DNA of 64,000 bases from Pseudomonas yamanorum (GCF_013386765.1 NZ_JACARE010000031.1:1-64000); one strand, 5' to 3'; shown: positions 35,914 through 45,277, counted from the stretch's first letter. The notes: generated by a model not told the origin, from the letters alone. Numbers and translations: made by a program.

Positions 35914-36871
35914 AGAAAGCGCCCAACCCGGCTTTTTGAAGCGCTGGAAAAAACCGCTGACGGTGGTGTTTTTCCTGGTGCTGATCGTGTTGTTCACCCT
36001 GCTCGCCCGGCGTATCGACTGGAGCGAAGTGTTCGACACCCTCGGGAATTTCAAGCTTCGCACCCTGCTGATCGCGGGTGCGCTGACCCTGTGCAGTTTC
36101 CTGGTGTATTCATGCTTCGACCTGATCGGCCGCACCTACATCCGCCAGCCGTTGCGCTGGAAGCAGATCCTGCCGGTGGGCATCATCAGCTATGCCTTCA
36201 ACCTCAACCTGAGCGCCTGGGTCGGCGGCATCGCCATGCGCTACCGGCTGTATTCACGGTTGGGGGTGAGCAGCGGGAACATCGCGAAGATTCTCGGGCT
36301 GAGCCTGGCCACCAACTGGTTTGGCTACATGGCGATTGCCGGCGCGGTGTTCAGCAGCGGGCTGGTGACCTTGCCGCCAGGGTGGAAGCTCAGCAGTGGC
36401 GCGCTGCAAGGCGTTGGCGCGCTGTTGGTACTGGCGAGCCTGGGTTATCTGCTGGCCTGTCGCTTGTCGAAAAAGCGCGCGTGGTCGGTACGCGGGATTG
36501 AAATCAGCCTGCCGTCGTTGCGCATGGCTGTGTTGCAGTTAGCACTCGGCGCGCTGAACTGGTCGCTGATGGCGGCGGTGATCTTCACCCTGCTGCCCAA
36601 GCAACTGGATTACCCGGTGGTACTCGGGGTGTTGCTGATCAGCAGCATCGCCGGGGTAGTCACGCATATCCCGGCGGGGCTTGGGGTGCTGGAGGCGGTA
36701 TTTATCGCCCTGCTGCAGCACGAAGCCTCCCGTGGCAGTTTGCTCGCGGGATTGATCGCCTATCGCGCGATCTACTTCATCCTGCCGCTGCTGGTGGCCC
36801 TGGTGATGTACCTCGCGGTGGAAGCCAAGGCCAAGGCGCTACGGGTGAAGAAGACGCCTACGACTGGATGA
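35891..36871 (+). CDS. ybhN: YbhN-like lysylphosphatidylglycerol synthase-type membrane protein
   Basis: A 326-residue inner-membrane protein with about eight helices (KPLTVVFFLVLIVLFTLLA near the start, FILPLLVALVMYLAV near the end). It matches the membrane half of MprF-like LPG synthases (PF03706) with no aminoacyl-transferase domain. Its role is unknown; the operon links it to cardiolipin. The ATG at 35891 has AGGAG at 35876-35880, inside the end of clsB. Its last 14 bases overlap the convergent hydrolase gene. Confidence -1.
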   Translation: MTQARTAEESAQPGFLKRWKKPLTVVFFLVLIVLFTLLARRIDWSEVFDTLGNFKLRTLLIAGALTLCSFLVYSCFDLIGRTYIRQPLRWKQILPVGIISYAFNLNLSAWVGGIAMRYRLYSRLGVSSGNIAKILGLSLATNWFGYMAIAGAVFSSGLVTLPPGWKLSSGALQGVGALLVLASLGYLLACRLSKKRAWSVRGIEISLPSLRMAVLQLALGALNWSLMAAVIFTLLPKQLDYPVVLGVLLISSIAGVVTHIPAGLGVLEAVFIALLQHEASRGSLLAGLIAYRAIYFILPLLVALVMYLAVEAKAKALRVKKTPTTG

Positions 36872-37610
36872 TGCTCAAGCGCTCGCCCACCACCATCTCG
36901 GTGATCCAGTCCACCAGGATCGAGGTGTAGGCTTGCTGGGAAACCGGGTCACTCAGGGAGTGATCCGCACCGTCGATAATCCGGTGGGTCAGCGAGTGCG
37001 TGTACTGGCACGCGGCGCGGTAGCTCATGATGGTGGCGTGGGGCACGTGGTCGTCGGTTTCCGATTCGACGATCAGCACATCGCCGGTAAACGCTGCGCA
37101 GGCATGCAACGCACGATTGGTTTCGGCGTGCACAAAGGTCCCGCGATAATCCATCAAGTCGGCCTTGTCGAGGTCGCGCTTGGGCTTGAGCCATTCCTGG
37201 TCGCGGTACAGCGCCGGCACCCGCAGCGCCAGCCAGCGCACGGGCCGCAGCGAGGTGAGGATGGCGGCCAGGTAACCGCCGTAGCTGGTGCCCACCACCG
37301 CCACCGCCGAGGTGTCGATGGCCGGGTGTGACAGCAGGCGGTCGTAGGCGGCCAGCAGGTCGCGCAGGTTGTCTTCGCGGGTGACGCGGGACAGCGGAAT
37401 ACCGGTGCCGGCGTGGCCGCGCAAGTCGAAGGTCAGGCACACACAACCGAGCCCGGCGATGCCCTTGGCGCGTTCCAGGTCGCGCTCCTGGCTACCGCCC
37501 CAGCCGTGCACAAACAACACCCCCGGCACTTTCGATTTGGGACTGAGGAAGGTCCCGCTCATCTGTTCGTCGTCGATATCAATGGCGATGGTTTCGCTTC
37601 TAGCCGTCAT
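36858..37610 (-). CDS. Alpha/beta hydrolase
   Basis: A 250-residue cytoplasmic serine hydrolase. The nucleophile elbow is GTSYGGYLAA, with the early VLFVHGWGGSQERDL oxyanion region, an Asp in ESETDDHVPH and a His in DGADHSL. The substrate is unknown. Its start overlaps the DUF3182 stop by 11 bases, so the two are coupled. Its end overlaps ybhN on the other strand. Confidence -1.
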   Translation of the reverse strand: MTARSETIAIDIDDEQMSGTFLSPKSKVPGVLFVHGWGGSQERDLERAKGIAGLGCVCLTFDLRGHAGTGIPLSRVTREDNLRDLLAAYDRLLSHPAIDTSAVAVVGTSYGGYLAAILTSLRPVRWLALRVPALYRDQEWLKPKRDLDKADLMDYRGTFVHAETNRALHACAAFTGDVLIVESETDDHVPHATIMSYRAACQYTHSLTHRIIDGADHSLSDPVSQQAYTSILVDWITEMVVGERLSIIQS

Positions 37611-38709
37611 AAGATTTAACCGTCACGTACTTGAGAAGAAAGTCGCTGTTTTCCGCCGGGCCCCGGTACACCTCGATCGCGTCCGCCGGCAGCGGCTGGT
37701 CGACGTAGGTTTCTACCGAAGACACATAGATCGCCCGCAGCCCGGCGTTGTTGACGAAGCTTTGCAGCGCCGCGACTTCCGCGCTGCTAGCCCCGCCCAT
37801 GCGCCAGGATTGCTCCAGCACGCCGCTGCGACGCTGGCCGTCGCTGTCCAGGCCTTGGGCGATGTCGTAATTGCGCCGCGAGGCGTAGAACCCGGGATAA
37901 GCCTCGTCCGCCGCGTTATCGAAGGTTTGCGCCTGTTCGATGGCCAGGCGCACGTCATCGGGCAGGTCGAGCTTGAGCAGGTCTTCGTAGTAACCCTGGA
38001 CCACCAGCAGGTTGGAACCACCATAGACCTCTTCGCCCTGCCCGTCCCGGGTCAGGTATTGATCACCGCAGTAGCTGATGACGTGCTCGCCGATAAAACT
38101 CTGGCCGACGCTGTGGGTGACCACCTCATGCAGGTCTTGCTCCAGCACCACACCGTCGGTGAACAATTGCGCTGCATCAGGGCGCGCGAGGATGGCGTCG
38201 AATTCATCGAGGCTGCGGATCACTTCCTGGCCGCGACCGGCACAGGCATGCACGGGCTTGAGGCGGATCGGGCCGGTGTACAGCAAGTGGGTGGCCGCCG
38301 GCCGAGCGTCTTCGAGGGCGAACACGCTCAAGCCATCCAGCACCACATTGCGGATGCGCTCGGAAAACAACGGCGACCAGCCTTCCGGCGCCACCGCATT
38401 TTTATTCAGCAAGCCGTGGCTGATGGCCTTGGTGCAGATGAAGTCGTGGTCGACATAACCGCCCCATAAGTCTTCGGGGCCTTTGACGCCCAACTGCCGG
38501 GCCTGGGCCGCGCCGACCAGGGTCTGGGTGGGTAACAGGTAGAGATCGCGCCCACTGTGCAGCTCGGGGTTATAGCTGCCGCCATATTTGAACCCAAGGA
38601 TATGCGCCAGCCAGCGGGCCAGGGCGCGGTTGGTTTCGACTTCGTGCAACGGCGCTTGCGGTCGGATTGAATGCGCCACCACGATTTTCTTGCGATTTGT
38701 CGGGGTCAT
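37600..38709 (-). CDS. DUF3182 family protein
   Basis: A 369-residue cytoplasmic protein starting MTPTNRKKIVVAHSIRPQAPLHEVE. GVKGPEDLWGGYVDHDFICTKAI and IRLKPVHACAGRGQEVIRS recall ATP-grasp-like nucleotide binding, but that is only a resemblance. The family has no known function. It is transcribed with the hydrolase. The ATG at 38709 is preferred over a longer in-frame start, which adds an unmatched stretch. Confidence -1.
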   Translation of the reverse strand: MTPTNRKKIVVAHSIRPQAPLHEVETNRALARWLAHILGFKYGGSYNPELHSGRDLYLLPTQTLVGAAQARQLGVKGPEDLWGGYVDHDFICTKAISHGLLNKNAVAPEGWSPLFSERIRNVVLDGLSVFALEDARPAATHLLYTGPIRLKPVHACAGRGQEVIRSLDEFDAILARPDAAQLFTDGVVLEQDLHEVVTHSVGQSFIGEHVISYCGDQYLTRDGQGEEVYGGSNLLVVQGYYEDLLKLDLPDDVRLAIEQAQTFDNAADEAYPGFYASRRNYDIAQGLDSDGQRRSGVLEQSWRMGGASSAEVAALQSFVNNAGLRAIYVSSVETYVDQPLPADAIEVYRGPAENSDFLLKYVTVKSYDG

Positions 38710-38880
38710 GCGTCCCCCTTGGCTGTCCTGCCATGTGTGTAGGGAGATGGTTGCAGGGATCAAGCCAAGGCGGCGTTTGGTTAAACCCGCCGGGAATCAA
38801 ACAGTTGCGGAAAAAACGATGGCACTTGGCCTGTTTTATTCTGCACGAAGGGCATCCGGTGTCGCGGCGTTCTGCACGAT

Positions 38881-39861
38881 TCAGCCCTGGGTCTTGGTCG
38901 GTGTCACCCCAAAACGGCTGCGGTAATCGCTTGGCGCCAGCCCGGTGATTTTCTTGAAGGTGGCGCGAAAGGCGCCCGGATCCTGGTAGCCGACAGTCCA
39001 GGCTATGTGGTCAATGGTGCCGTTGGTGAACTCGAGCATCTGCCGCGCCTTGCCGACCCGCAGGTGCTGGCAGTACTCGGTGGGTTTCAACCCTGTGGCG
39101 GCGCGGAACCGCCGCAGGAACGTGCGCTCTTCAAGCCCCGCCTCCTGCGCCATCGCAGCCAATGAAACATCCACCGCACCGCTGGCCTGCAGCCAATGCT
39201 GCACCTTGAGAATCGCCGCGTCGCCATGGGCGAGGATCGGCGCAAAGTTGCTGCCACACTCACTGGCGCTGTCGCTGTGTTCGATCACCAGGAACCGCGC
39301 GGTGCTCGCGGCGATGCTCGGGCCGAGCAGACGGTCTACCAGGCGCAGGCCCAGTTCGGACCAGGCCATCAGCCCGGCGGTGGTGATCAGGTCGCCGTCG
39401 TCGACGATAGGCTTGTCGGCTTCCAGGCGAATCGCCGGATAGCGCTCAGCGAAAGACTTGGCCGAGGTCCAGTGAGTGGTGGCGCTGCGCCCGTCCAGCA
39501 GGCCACTTTCCGCCAGCAGGATCGAGCCCACGCACACCCCGCCCAGAATCGTCCCGGTGCGGTGTTGCTGGCGTAGCCAATCCAGCAATTCGGAGGAGGC
39601 CTGGCCTTCGGAAAAGCCCGCGATGGAGGGCGGAATCAGCAAGGCCGTGAGCGCTTGGCCGCTGCCGGGCTGGCTGTCGAACACCCGAGTCGGTGCGTGG
39701 CCGGTTTCAGCCTGCCAATGGCTGATGCGCAGCGACGGCAATTGCGCGGACTGATGCTCGGCCGCAATCCGGTTGGCCACCGCGAACAGGTCGGTCAAGC
39801 CATGCACGGCGGCCATTTGCGCACCGCTGTAGATCAGCACGCCCAGTTCGACGATTGCCAT
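38881..39861 (-). CDS. GlxA-type AraC family regulator (DJ-1/PfpI N-terminus)
   Basis: A 326-residue regulator. The N-terminal half is a DJ-1/PfpI-like sensor fold (VELGVLIYSGAQMAAVHGLTDLF, GGVCVGSILLAESGLLDG with the elbow Cys). The C-terminal AraC domain has two helix-turn-helix units (SLAAMAQEAGLEERTFLRRFRAAT and HIAWTVGYQDPGAFRATFKK). The ATG is at 39861 with GAGGGA before it. It is divergent from the cysteine hydrolase across 96 bases, a common regulator-target layout. Confidence -1.
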   Translation of the reverse strand: MAIVELGVLIYSGAQMAAVHGLTDLFAVANRIAAEHQSAQLPSLRISHWQAETGHAPTRVFDSQPGSGQALTALLIPPSIAGFSEGQASSELLDWLRQQHRTGTILGGVCVGSILLAESGLLDGRSATTHWTSAKSFAERYPAIRLEADKPIVDDGDLITTAGLMAWSELGLRLVDRLLGPSIAASTARFLVIEHSDSASECGSNFAPILAHGDAAILKVQHWLQASGAVDVSLAAMAQEAGLEERTFLRRFRAATGLKPTEYCQHLRVGKARQMLEFTNGTIDHIAWTVGYQDPGAFRATFKKITGLAPSDYRSRFGVTPTKTQG

Positions 39862-39957
39862 TGTCAGTTTTCCCTCTGTTATTGTCGGTGCGGCCAATCC
39901 CCAGGCGCCACGCCAGCCAAGATACTGGACGCATCAACCATCACAAGGAAAACCAAC

Positions 39958-40509
39958 ATGGCCAAGCAAGCGCTCATCCTAATCGATATCCAGAACGACT
40001 ACTTCCCCGAGGGCAAGTGGCCGCTTGACGGTGTGGACGCAGCAGCAGACAAGGCGCAGCAAGTGCTCCAGGCGTTCCGCCAGGCGGGCGATGCGGTGAT
40101 TCACGTGCGGCACGAATTCACCTCCGACGATGCGCCCTTCTTCACCCCCGGCTCGGAAGGTGCGCATCTGCACCCCAAGGTTCTGAACCAGGCGGACGAG
40201 CCGGTGGTGCTCAAGCATTTCGTCAATGCGTTCCGCGAAACCAACCTGCGAGCGCTGCTGGAACAACGCAGCATCACCGAGTTGGTGGTGGTGGGCAGCA
40301 TGAGCCACATGTGCATCGACGGCGTGGTGCGTGCGGCGGCGGACCTGGGCTACACAGTGACCGTGATCCACGATGCCTGCGCCACTCGGGACCTGGAATT
40401 CAATGGCACCACCGTGCCGGCGGCCCAGGTGCATGCGGCGTTTATGTCGTCGCTGGGGTTTGCGTATGCGAGCGTGGTGTCGGCGGCGCAGTTCCTGGCC
40501 GCCGATTGA
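39958..40509 (+). CDS. Isochorismatase-like cysteine hydrolase
   Basis: A 183-residue cysteine hydrolase. The triad is visible: Asp10 (LILIDIQNDYF), Lys86 (PVVLKHFVNAF) and Cys119 (SMSHMCIDG). Members cleave amides such as nicotinamide, ureidoglycolate or isochorismate ethers; the exact substrate cannot be read here. It is probably controlled by the divergent GlxA-type regulator. Confidence -1.
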   Translation: MAKQALILIDIQNDYFPEGKWPLDGVDAAADKAQQVLQAFRQAGDAVIHVRHEFTSDDAPFFTPGSEGAHLHPKVLNQADEPVVLKHFVNAFRETNLRALLEQRSITELVVVGSMSHMCIDGVVRAAADLGYTVTVIHDACATRDLEFNGTTVPAAQVHAAFMSSLGFAYASVVSAAQFLAAD

Positions 40510-40521
40510 TCGCCGGTCTTT

Positions 40522-41283
40522 TTACCGAGTGGCAATGATGAACAGGCGCGGGAACGGCAGCAGTACGGTGCCATCGGCCAGCGCTGGGTAGGCCTGGGTG
40601 ATCCGCGCCAGGTACTCATCGAGGAAGGCGCTCTTTTCTGAGTCAGTCAGGGGCGCCAGGAACGGGCGCAATGCCGACCCCTTGAACCACTCCACCACCG
40701 CAGCAGAGCCTGCCAGCGGATGGTGGTAAGTGGTGCGCCATATATCCACGGTGGAGCAGTGCTTGCTCAGCAGATCAAAGTAGTAGCTCGCGGTATGGCG
40801 CTCGTTGTGTTTCACCGCTCCGATCTTGGCCGCCCATGGGCCGTCGGCCGCGATTTCCCGCGCCAGCCTGTGGGCGGGTTCATCCAAATTGTCGGGCGTC
40901 TGCACTGCCAGGGTGCCGCCTTCGGTCAGTTGATTGACCAGGTGCGGATACAACGTGGCGTGGTCAGGCAGCCACTGCAACGATGCATTGGCGAGAATGA
41001 CGTCGAATTTCTGTGCAGGGTTCCAGGCGCCGATGTCAGCCAATTCGAAGTTCAACGTGGGCAGGCGCTTGCGGGCATCGACCAGCATGTCATCGGAGCT
41101 GTCCATGCCGGTGACCAATGCCTTCGGAAAACGCTCGGCCAGCACCTCGGTGGAATTGCCCGGGCCACATCCCAGGTCGACGGCGCTGCGTACATCGCCA
41201 TCAGGGATGGCCGCCACCAGATCCCGGACGGGACGGGTACGCTGTTGTTCGAACATCGAGTATTGCTTGGCTGACCAGGTCAT
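40522..41283 (-). CDS. tam: Trans-aconitate 2-methyltransferase
   Basis: A 253-residue SAM-dependent enzyme that methylates trans-aconitate, a spontaneous inhibitor formed from cis-aconitate. The start WSAKQYSMFEQQRTRPVRDL, motif I VDLGCGPGNST, the following GMDSSDDML, and DVILANASLQWLPDH are characteristic of Tam. It converges with the cysteine hydrolase and is divergent from a LysR gene. Confidence -1.
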   Translation of the reverse strand: MTWSAKQYSMFEQQRTRPVRDLVAAIPDGDVRSAVDLGCGPGNSTEVLAERFPKALVTGMDSSDDMLVDARKRLPTLNFELADIGAWNPAQKFDVILANASLQWLPDHATLYPHLVNQLTEGGTLAVQTPDNLDEPAHRLAREIAADGPWAAKIGAVKHNERHTASYYFDLLSKHCSTVDIWRTTYHHPLAGSAAVVEWFKGSALRPFLAPLTDSEKSAFLDEYLARITQAYPALADGTVLLPFPRLFIIATR

Positions 41284-41386
41284 TGCGGCATTCCTTCTTC
41301 TGTGAGGAGTGACGACAGCCTAAATCTTGTGATCCATGAGAACAAATGCCAGGATTGACCATCTCCCATACCTTAAAAGTATTCAT

Positions 41387-42328
41387 ATGCTGGAGCTCAG
41401 GCAGCTCAAGGCCTTCGTCGCGATTGCCGAAGAAGGCTATATCACCCGCGCGGCAGAACGACTGGGTATGCAGCAACCGCCCCTGACGCGCCTGCTGCAA
41501 AGTCTGGAAGCAGAGTTGGGCGCAGTGCTGATGGAGCGCCTGCCGCGGGGCGTGCGCCCGACCACGGCGGGCTTGGCCTTGCTGGAGGAGGCTCGATATA
41601 TTCTGGCCAGTGTCGACGGTGTGGCCGACATCGTGCGCCGCGCCGCCCGGGGTGAACGTGGACGCCTGGCCATTGGCTTTACCAGCTCTGCTGCGCTGCA
41701 TCCATTTGTGCCCAGCGTGTTGCGCCTGTTTCGGGAAACCTTTGTGGGTGTTTCCGTAGTGCTGGAAGAAGCCGGCACCGGCGAACTGCTGGACGCGTTG
41801 CTCCATGAAAAACTCGACGCGGCGTTTATTCGTTCGCCCCTGAGTGGAACGCAGGCGTTGCAGGATGAGCCGATTCTGGTGGAGCCGATGTTGCTGGCGC
41901 TGCCCACGGATCATCCGCTGGCACTTGATGCCGGATCTCCCCTGCCATTGGCAGCGTTGGCGATGGAGTCTTTCGTGCTTTATCGCCGTCGCGTGGGGTT
42001 GGGCTTGTATGACGCCATTCTGGTGGCCTGCAGTGAAGCCGGATTCAGCCCACAGGTGGTACAGGAGGCGCCGCGCATGACCGCGACCCTGAGCCTGGTG
42101 GCTGCAGGCCTTGGGGTATCCATAGTGCCAGCGTCGATGCGACGGTTGCGCGGAGATGGCATCGTGTATCGGGAACTGACGGACTGCCAAAGCCTGGTGG
42201 CGCCTTTGCATCTGGCCACGCGCACGGGCGATACGTCGCCGGTGCTCGAAAGGTTTCGAGCGCTGGTCATCAGCGCCGCATCGCAAGACACGCGCCCTGA
42301 CGGCACACCGCTCGACAAACCCGACTAA
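41387..42328 (+). CDS. LysR-family transcriptional regulator
   Basis: A 313-residue regulator. The winged helix-turn-helix is MLELRQLKAFVAIAEEGYITRAAERLGMQQPPLTRLLQSLE at the N-terminus, then a linker helix and a substrate-binding domain resembling CatR/BenM (GRLAIGFTSSAALHPFVPSVLR). The ATG at 41387 is chosen because the upstream extension is not family-like. It lies beside tam and upstream of the chloroperoxidase-like gene; either may be its target. Confidence -1.
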   Translation: MLELRQLKAFVAIAEEGYITRAAERLGMQQPPLTRLLQSLEAELGAVLMERLPRGVRPTTAGLALLEEARYILASVDGVADIVRRAARGERGRLAIGFTSSAALHPFVPSVLRLFRETFVGVSVVLEEAGTGELLDALLHEKLDAAFIRSPLSGTQALQDEPILVEPMLLALPTDHPLALDAGSPLPLAALAMESFVLYRRRVGLGLYDAILVACSEAGFSPQVVQEAPRMTATLSLVAAGLGVSIVPASMRRLRGDGIVYRELTDCQSLVAPLHLATRTGDTSPVLERFRALVISAASQDTRPDGTPLDKPD

Positions 42329-42449
42329 ACTCATCGTCGACCCGTAAAGGCTTTAGCCTTGTGATGGTCGTTAAAACAAATGCCAGCGCAGTGTCCACGG
42401 ACGATTTTTCTGGCCAACCCCAGCCAAATCCATCCAATGGAGCTACGCC

Positions 42450-43274
42450 ATGGCTTATCTAAAAACTCGTGAAGGTAATGATCTCTACTACAAGGACTGG
42501 GGCAGCGGGCAGCCCGTTGTGTTTTGCCACGGATGGCCGCTGAACAGCGACAGTTGGGAATCGCAGATGCTGCATTTCGCCAACAACGGCTTTCGCGCAA
42601 TTGCGCATGACCGCCGAGGGCATGGTCGGTCAAGTCAGCCGTGGGATGGCAATGACATGGACCATTACGCAGATGACCTCGCGGAACTGATCGAACACTT
42701 GGATCTGGAGAACATGATCCTCTTCGGTTTTTCCACAGGAGGCGGCGAAGTCGCACGCTATATCACCCGACATGGCACCGCGCGCGTGGCCAAGGCGGGC
42801 CTGATCTGCGCCGTAACGCCACTGATGCTGAAAACCCCCAGCAATCCCGATGGAACACCGATTGAAGTCTTTGACGGTATGCGGGCTGACTCCATCGCCA
42901 ACCGTTCACAGCTCTACCTGGACGTGGCAGCTGGCCCGTTCTTCGGTTTCAACCGTCCGGGCGTCGAAACCTCGCAAGGCTTGATCAATTCATTCTGGAT
43001 GCAGGGGGTTATGGGTGGGCACAAAAACACCTTTGACAGCATCAAGGCATTTTCGGAGACCGACTTTCGAGAGGATTTGACTCACTTCACTATGCCCACG
43101 CTCATCATCCATGGCGATGATGATCAAATCGTACCAATCCAGGCGTCTGCTCTGGAGAGCAAGCGCTTGATCCCTCACGCCCAGTTGCTGGTGTATCCGG
43201 GAGCCCCCCACGGGTTGACCGACACACATAAGCAGCAGGCCAACGAGGATATGTTGCGCTTCGCACAAGCCTAG
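42450..43274 (+). CDS. Non-haem chloroperoxidase-like alpha/beta hydrolase
   Basis: A 274-residue serine hydrolase. The start AYLKTREGNDLYYKDWGSGQPVVFCHGWPL, the elbow GFSTGGGE with Ser95, the Asp in IHGDDDQIVP and the His in GAPHGL match the arylesterase/chloroperoxidase group. In vivo the family probably acts as esterase or perhydrolase. It is followed by a bidirectional terminator. Confidence -1.
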   Translation: MAYLKTREGNDLYYKDWGSGQPVVFCHGWPLNSDSWESQMLHFANNGFRAIAHDRRGHGRSSQPWDGNDMDHYADDLAELIEHLDLENMILFGFSTGGGEVARYITRHGTARVAKAGLICAVTPLMLKTPSNPDGTPIEVFDGMRADSIANRSQLYLDVAAGPFFGFNRPGVETSQGLINSFWMQGVMGGHKNTFDSIKAFSETDFREDLTHFTMPTLIIHGDDDQIVPIQASALESKRLIPHAQLLVYPGAPHGLTDTHKQQANEDMLRFAQA

Positions 43275-43292
43275 AGCTGGGTGTGGCCCACA

Positions 43293-43328
43293 AAAAAACC
43301 GCGCGGCCCTGTTGGCGGCGCGGTTTTT
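43293..43328. terminator. Bidirectional terminator
   Basis: AAAAAACCGCGC and GCGCGGTTTTT pair around a short GC-rich loop, with A-runs on one side and T-runs on the other. It ends both the chloroperoxidase-like gene and ssb. Confidence -1.
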
Positions 43329-43357
43329 CAGTGTGCAACATTTAGCTTCGATATGCC

Positions 43358-43873
43358 CTAGAACGGGATATCGTCATCAAAGCTGTCGAAGTCGGCTGCC
43401 GGCTGAGGAGCCGCCTGCTGTGGCGCTGGACGCGACTCACGCTGTGGCTGCTGGGTTGGCTGCGGACGCGACTGCTGTGGACGCGGTGCCGAGTTGGACA
43501 TGCCGCCCTGGCCCTGTTGGTCGCCCTGTGGACGGCCGCCCAGCAGTTGCATGGTGCCTTGCATGTCGACCACGATTTCGGTGGTGTAACGCTTGATGCC
43601 GTCTTTTTCCCACTCGCGGGTCTGCAGTTTGCCTTCGATGTAGACCTGCGAACCTTTGCGCAGGTATTCACCGGCGATCTCTGCAACCTTGCCGAACATC
43701 GACACACGGTGCCATTCGGTTTTTTCGACCTTCTGGCCGGTTTGCTTGTCGGTCCACTGTTCGCTGGTCGCCAGACTCAGGTTGGTCACGGCGTTACCGT
43801 TCGGCAAGTAGCGAACTTCGGGATCCTGGCCGCATGTACCGACCAATATGACTTTGTTAACCCCACGGGCCAT
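43358..43873 (-). CDS. ssb: Single-stranded DNA-binding protein
   Basis: A 171-residue SSB. The OB-fold starts ARGVNKVILVGTCGQDPEVRYLPNG; WHRVSMFGKVAEIAGEYLRKGSQVYIEG is the central ssDNA-binding part. A Gln/Pro-rich linker follows and the acidic protein-interaction tip is DDDIPF. It lies next to the MFS gene and close to uvrA. In E. coli ssb and uvrA are directly divergent; here one gene separates them. Confidence -1.
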   Translation of the reverse strand: MARGVNKVILVGTCGQDPEVRYLPNGNAVTNLSLATSEQWTDKQTGQKVEKTEWHRVSMFGKVAEIAGEYLRKGSQVYIEGKLQTREWEKDGIKRYTTEIVVDMQGTMQLLGGRPQGDQQGQGGMSNSAPRPQQSRPQPTQQPQRESRPAPQQAAPQPAADFDSFDDDIPF

Positions 43874-43882
43874 AACGTTCTC

Positions 43883-45277
43883 CTAGGCTGGGCGCGCTGT
43901 CGGCACTGGGTTGACCAGTTGCTCGAGCGTCGCGCGATCCAATAATTCGGTGTCCAATTTGATGTAAATGGCCGCCTCTTCAGCAACCACGACTGCATCT
44001 GTTACCCCAACGACGGCCTTCAGGCGCTCTACCAGACCAGCTTCACGAATCGCTTCGGGCGATAACGGCAGACGCAGGCTTGTGACGTACGGGGGTTCGC
44101 GCATGGTAACAGCAAAGGCCAGCCAAAGTGCAGCCAGCCCGGCGCATCCAAGGAACACAACCGACAAACCGCCATGCTGGAACATCCAGCCGCCCATGAT
44201 CCCGCCCAGTGCAGAACCGAGGAACTGGCTGGTGGAATAAACGCCCATCGCCGTGCCTTTGCCGCCGGCCGGTGAAACCTTGCTGATCAGCGACGGCAAT
44301 GAAGCCTCCAGCAGGTTGAACGCGGTGAAGAACACCACCGTGCCGATCACCAGCGCCCGCAGGCTGTCGCCGAACTGCCAGAAGAATAGCTCAGTGAGCA
44401 TCAATGTCGCGACGGCGCCCAGCAGAACTCGTTTCATTTTGCGTTTCTTCTCGCCGTAGATGATGAACGGGATCATGGCGAAGAACGAAATCAGCAGCGC
44501 AGTGAGGTACACCCACCAGTGCTGCTCCTTGGGCAGCCCGGCTTTTTGCACCAGGGCCAGGGGCAAGGCGACGAAGCTGCACATCAGCATCGCGTGTAAT
44601 ACGAAGATACCCAAATCCAGGCGCAACAGGTCCGGGTGCTTGAGCGTGGGCAATAGCGCTTGTTTCGCCACCCCCGACTCACGGTGCTGCAATGGCCCGG
44701 TGGAATGCGGCACCATGAAAGCGACGATCACGATGCCGAACAACGCCATGCCACCGGTGGCCAGGAACAGGCCGTGCAAGCCGAACGCGCGAGTCAGCAG
44801 CGGACCGACCACCATCGCCACGGCGAACGAAAGCCCGATGGTCATGCCGATCATGGCCATGGCCTTGGTACGGTGTTGTTCCCGGGTCAGGTCGGAAAGC
44901 AGCGCCATGACGGCGGCGGAAATCGCCCCCGCGCCTTGCAGGACCCGGCCGGCGATCACGCCCCAGATCGAGTCGGCATTGGCGGCCAGCACACTGCCCA
45001 GGGCGAACACGATCAGCCCCAGGTAGATCACCGGCCGGCGGCCAATGCGGTCGGAAATGATCCCGAACGGAATCTGAAACAGCGCCTGGGTCAGGCCATA
45101 GGCGCCAATCGCCAGGCCGATCAGGGCCGGGGTCGCTCCTGCGAGATCCATTCCATAGGTCGCCAGCACCGGCAACACCATAAACATGCCAAGCATACGG
45201 AATGCGAACACCAGGGCCAGACCGCTTGCTGCGCGGGTCTCGCTGCCACTCATGCGTTCGCTGTGGGGATCGTGCAT
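43883..45277 (-). CDS. MFS transporter, YajR-like with C-terminal ferredoxin-like domain
   Basis: A 464-residue major facilitator. Twelve helices follow the start GLALVFAFRMLGMFMVLPVLATYG, with motif A as GIISDRIGRRPVIY. After residue about 385 comes a soluble tail (LVERLKAVVGVTDAVVVAEE, then AAIYIKLDTELLDRATLEQL) resembling the YAM domain of E. coli YajR. The substrate is unknown. It is divergent from uvrA and ten bases ahead of ssb. Confidence -1.
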   Translation of the reverse strand: MHDPHSERMSGSETRAASGLALVFAFRMLGMFMVLPVLATYGMDLAGATPALIGLAIGAYGLTQALFQIPFGIISDRIGRRPVIYLGLIVFALGSVLAANADSIWGVIAGRVLQGAGAISAAVMALLSDLTREQHRTKAMAMIGMTIGLSFAVAMVVGPLLTRAFGLHGLFLATGGMALFGIVIVAFMVPHSTGPLQHRESGVAKQALLPTLKHPDLLRLDLGIFVLHAMLMCSFVALPLALVQKAGLPKEQHWWVYLTALLISFFAMIPFIIYGEKKRKMKRVLLGAVATLMLTELFFWQFGDSLRALVIGTVVFFTAFNLLEASLPSLISKVSPAGGKGTAMGVYSTSQFLGSALGGIMGGWMFQHGGLSVVFLGCAGLAALWLAFAVTMREPPYVTSLRLPLSPEAIREAGLVERLKAVVGVTDAVVVAEEAAIYIKLDTELLDRATLEQLVNPVPTARPA

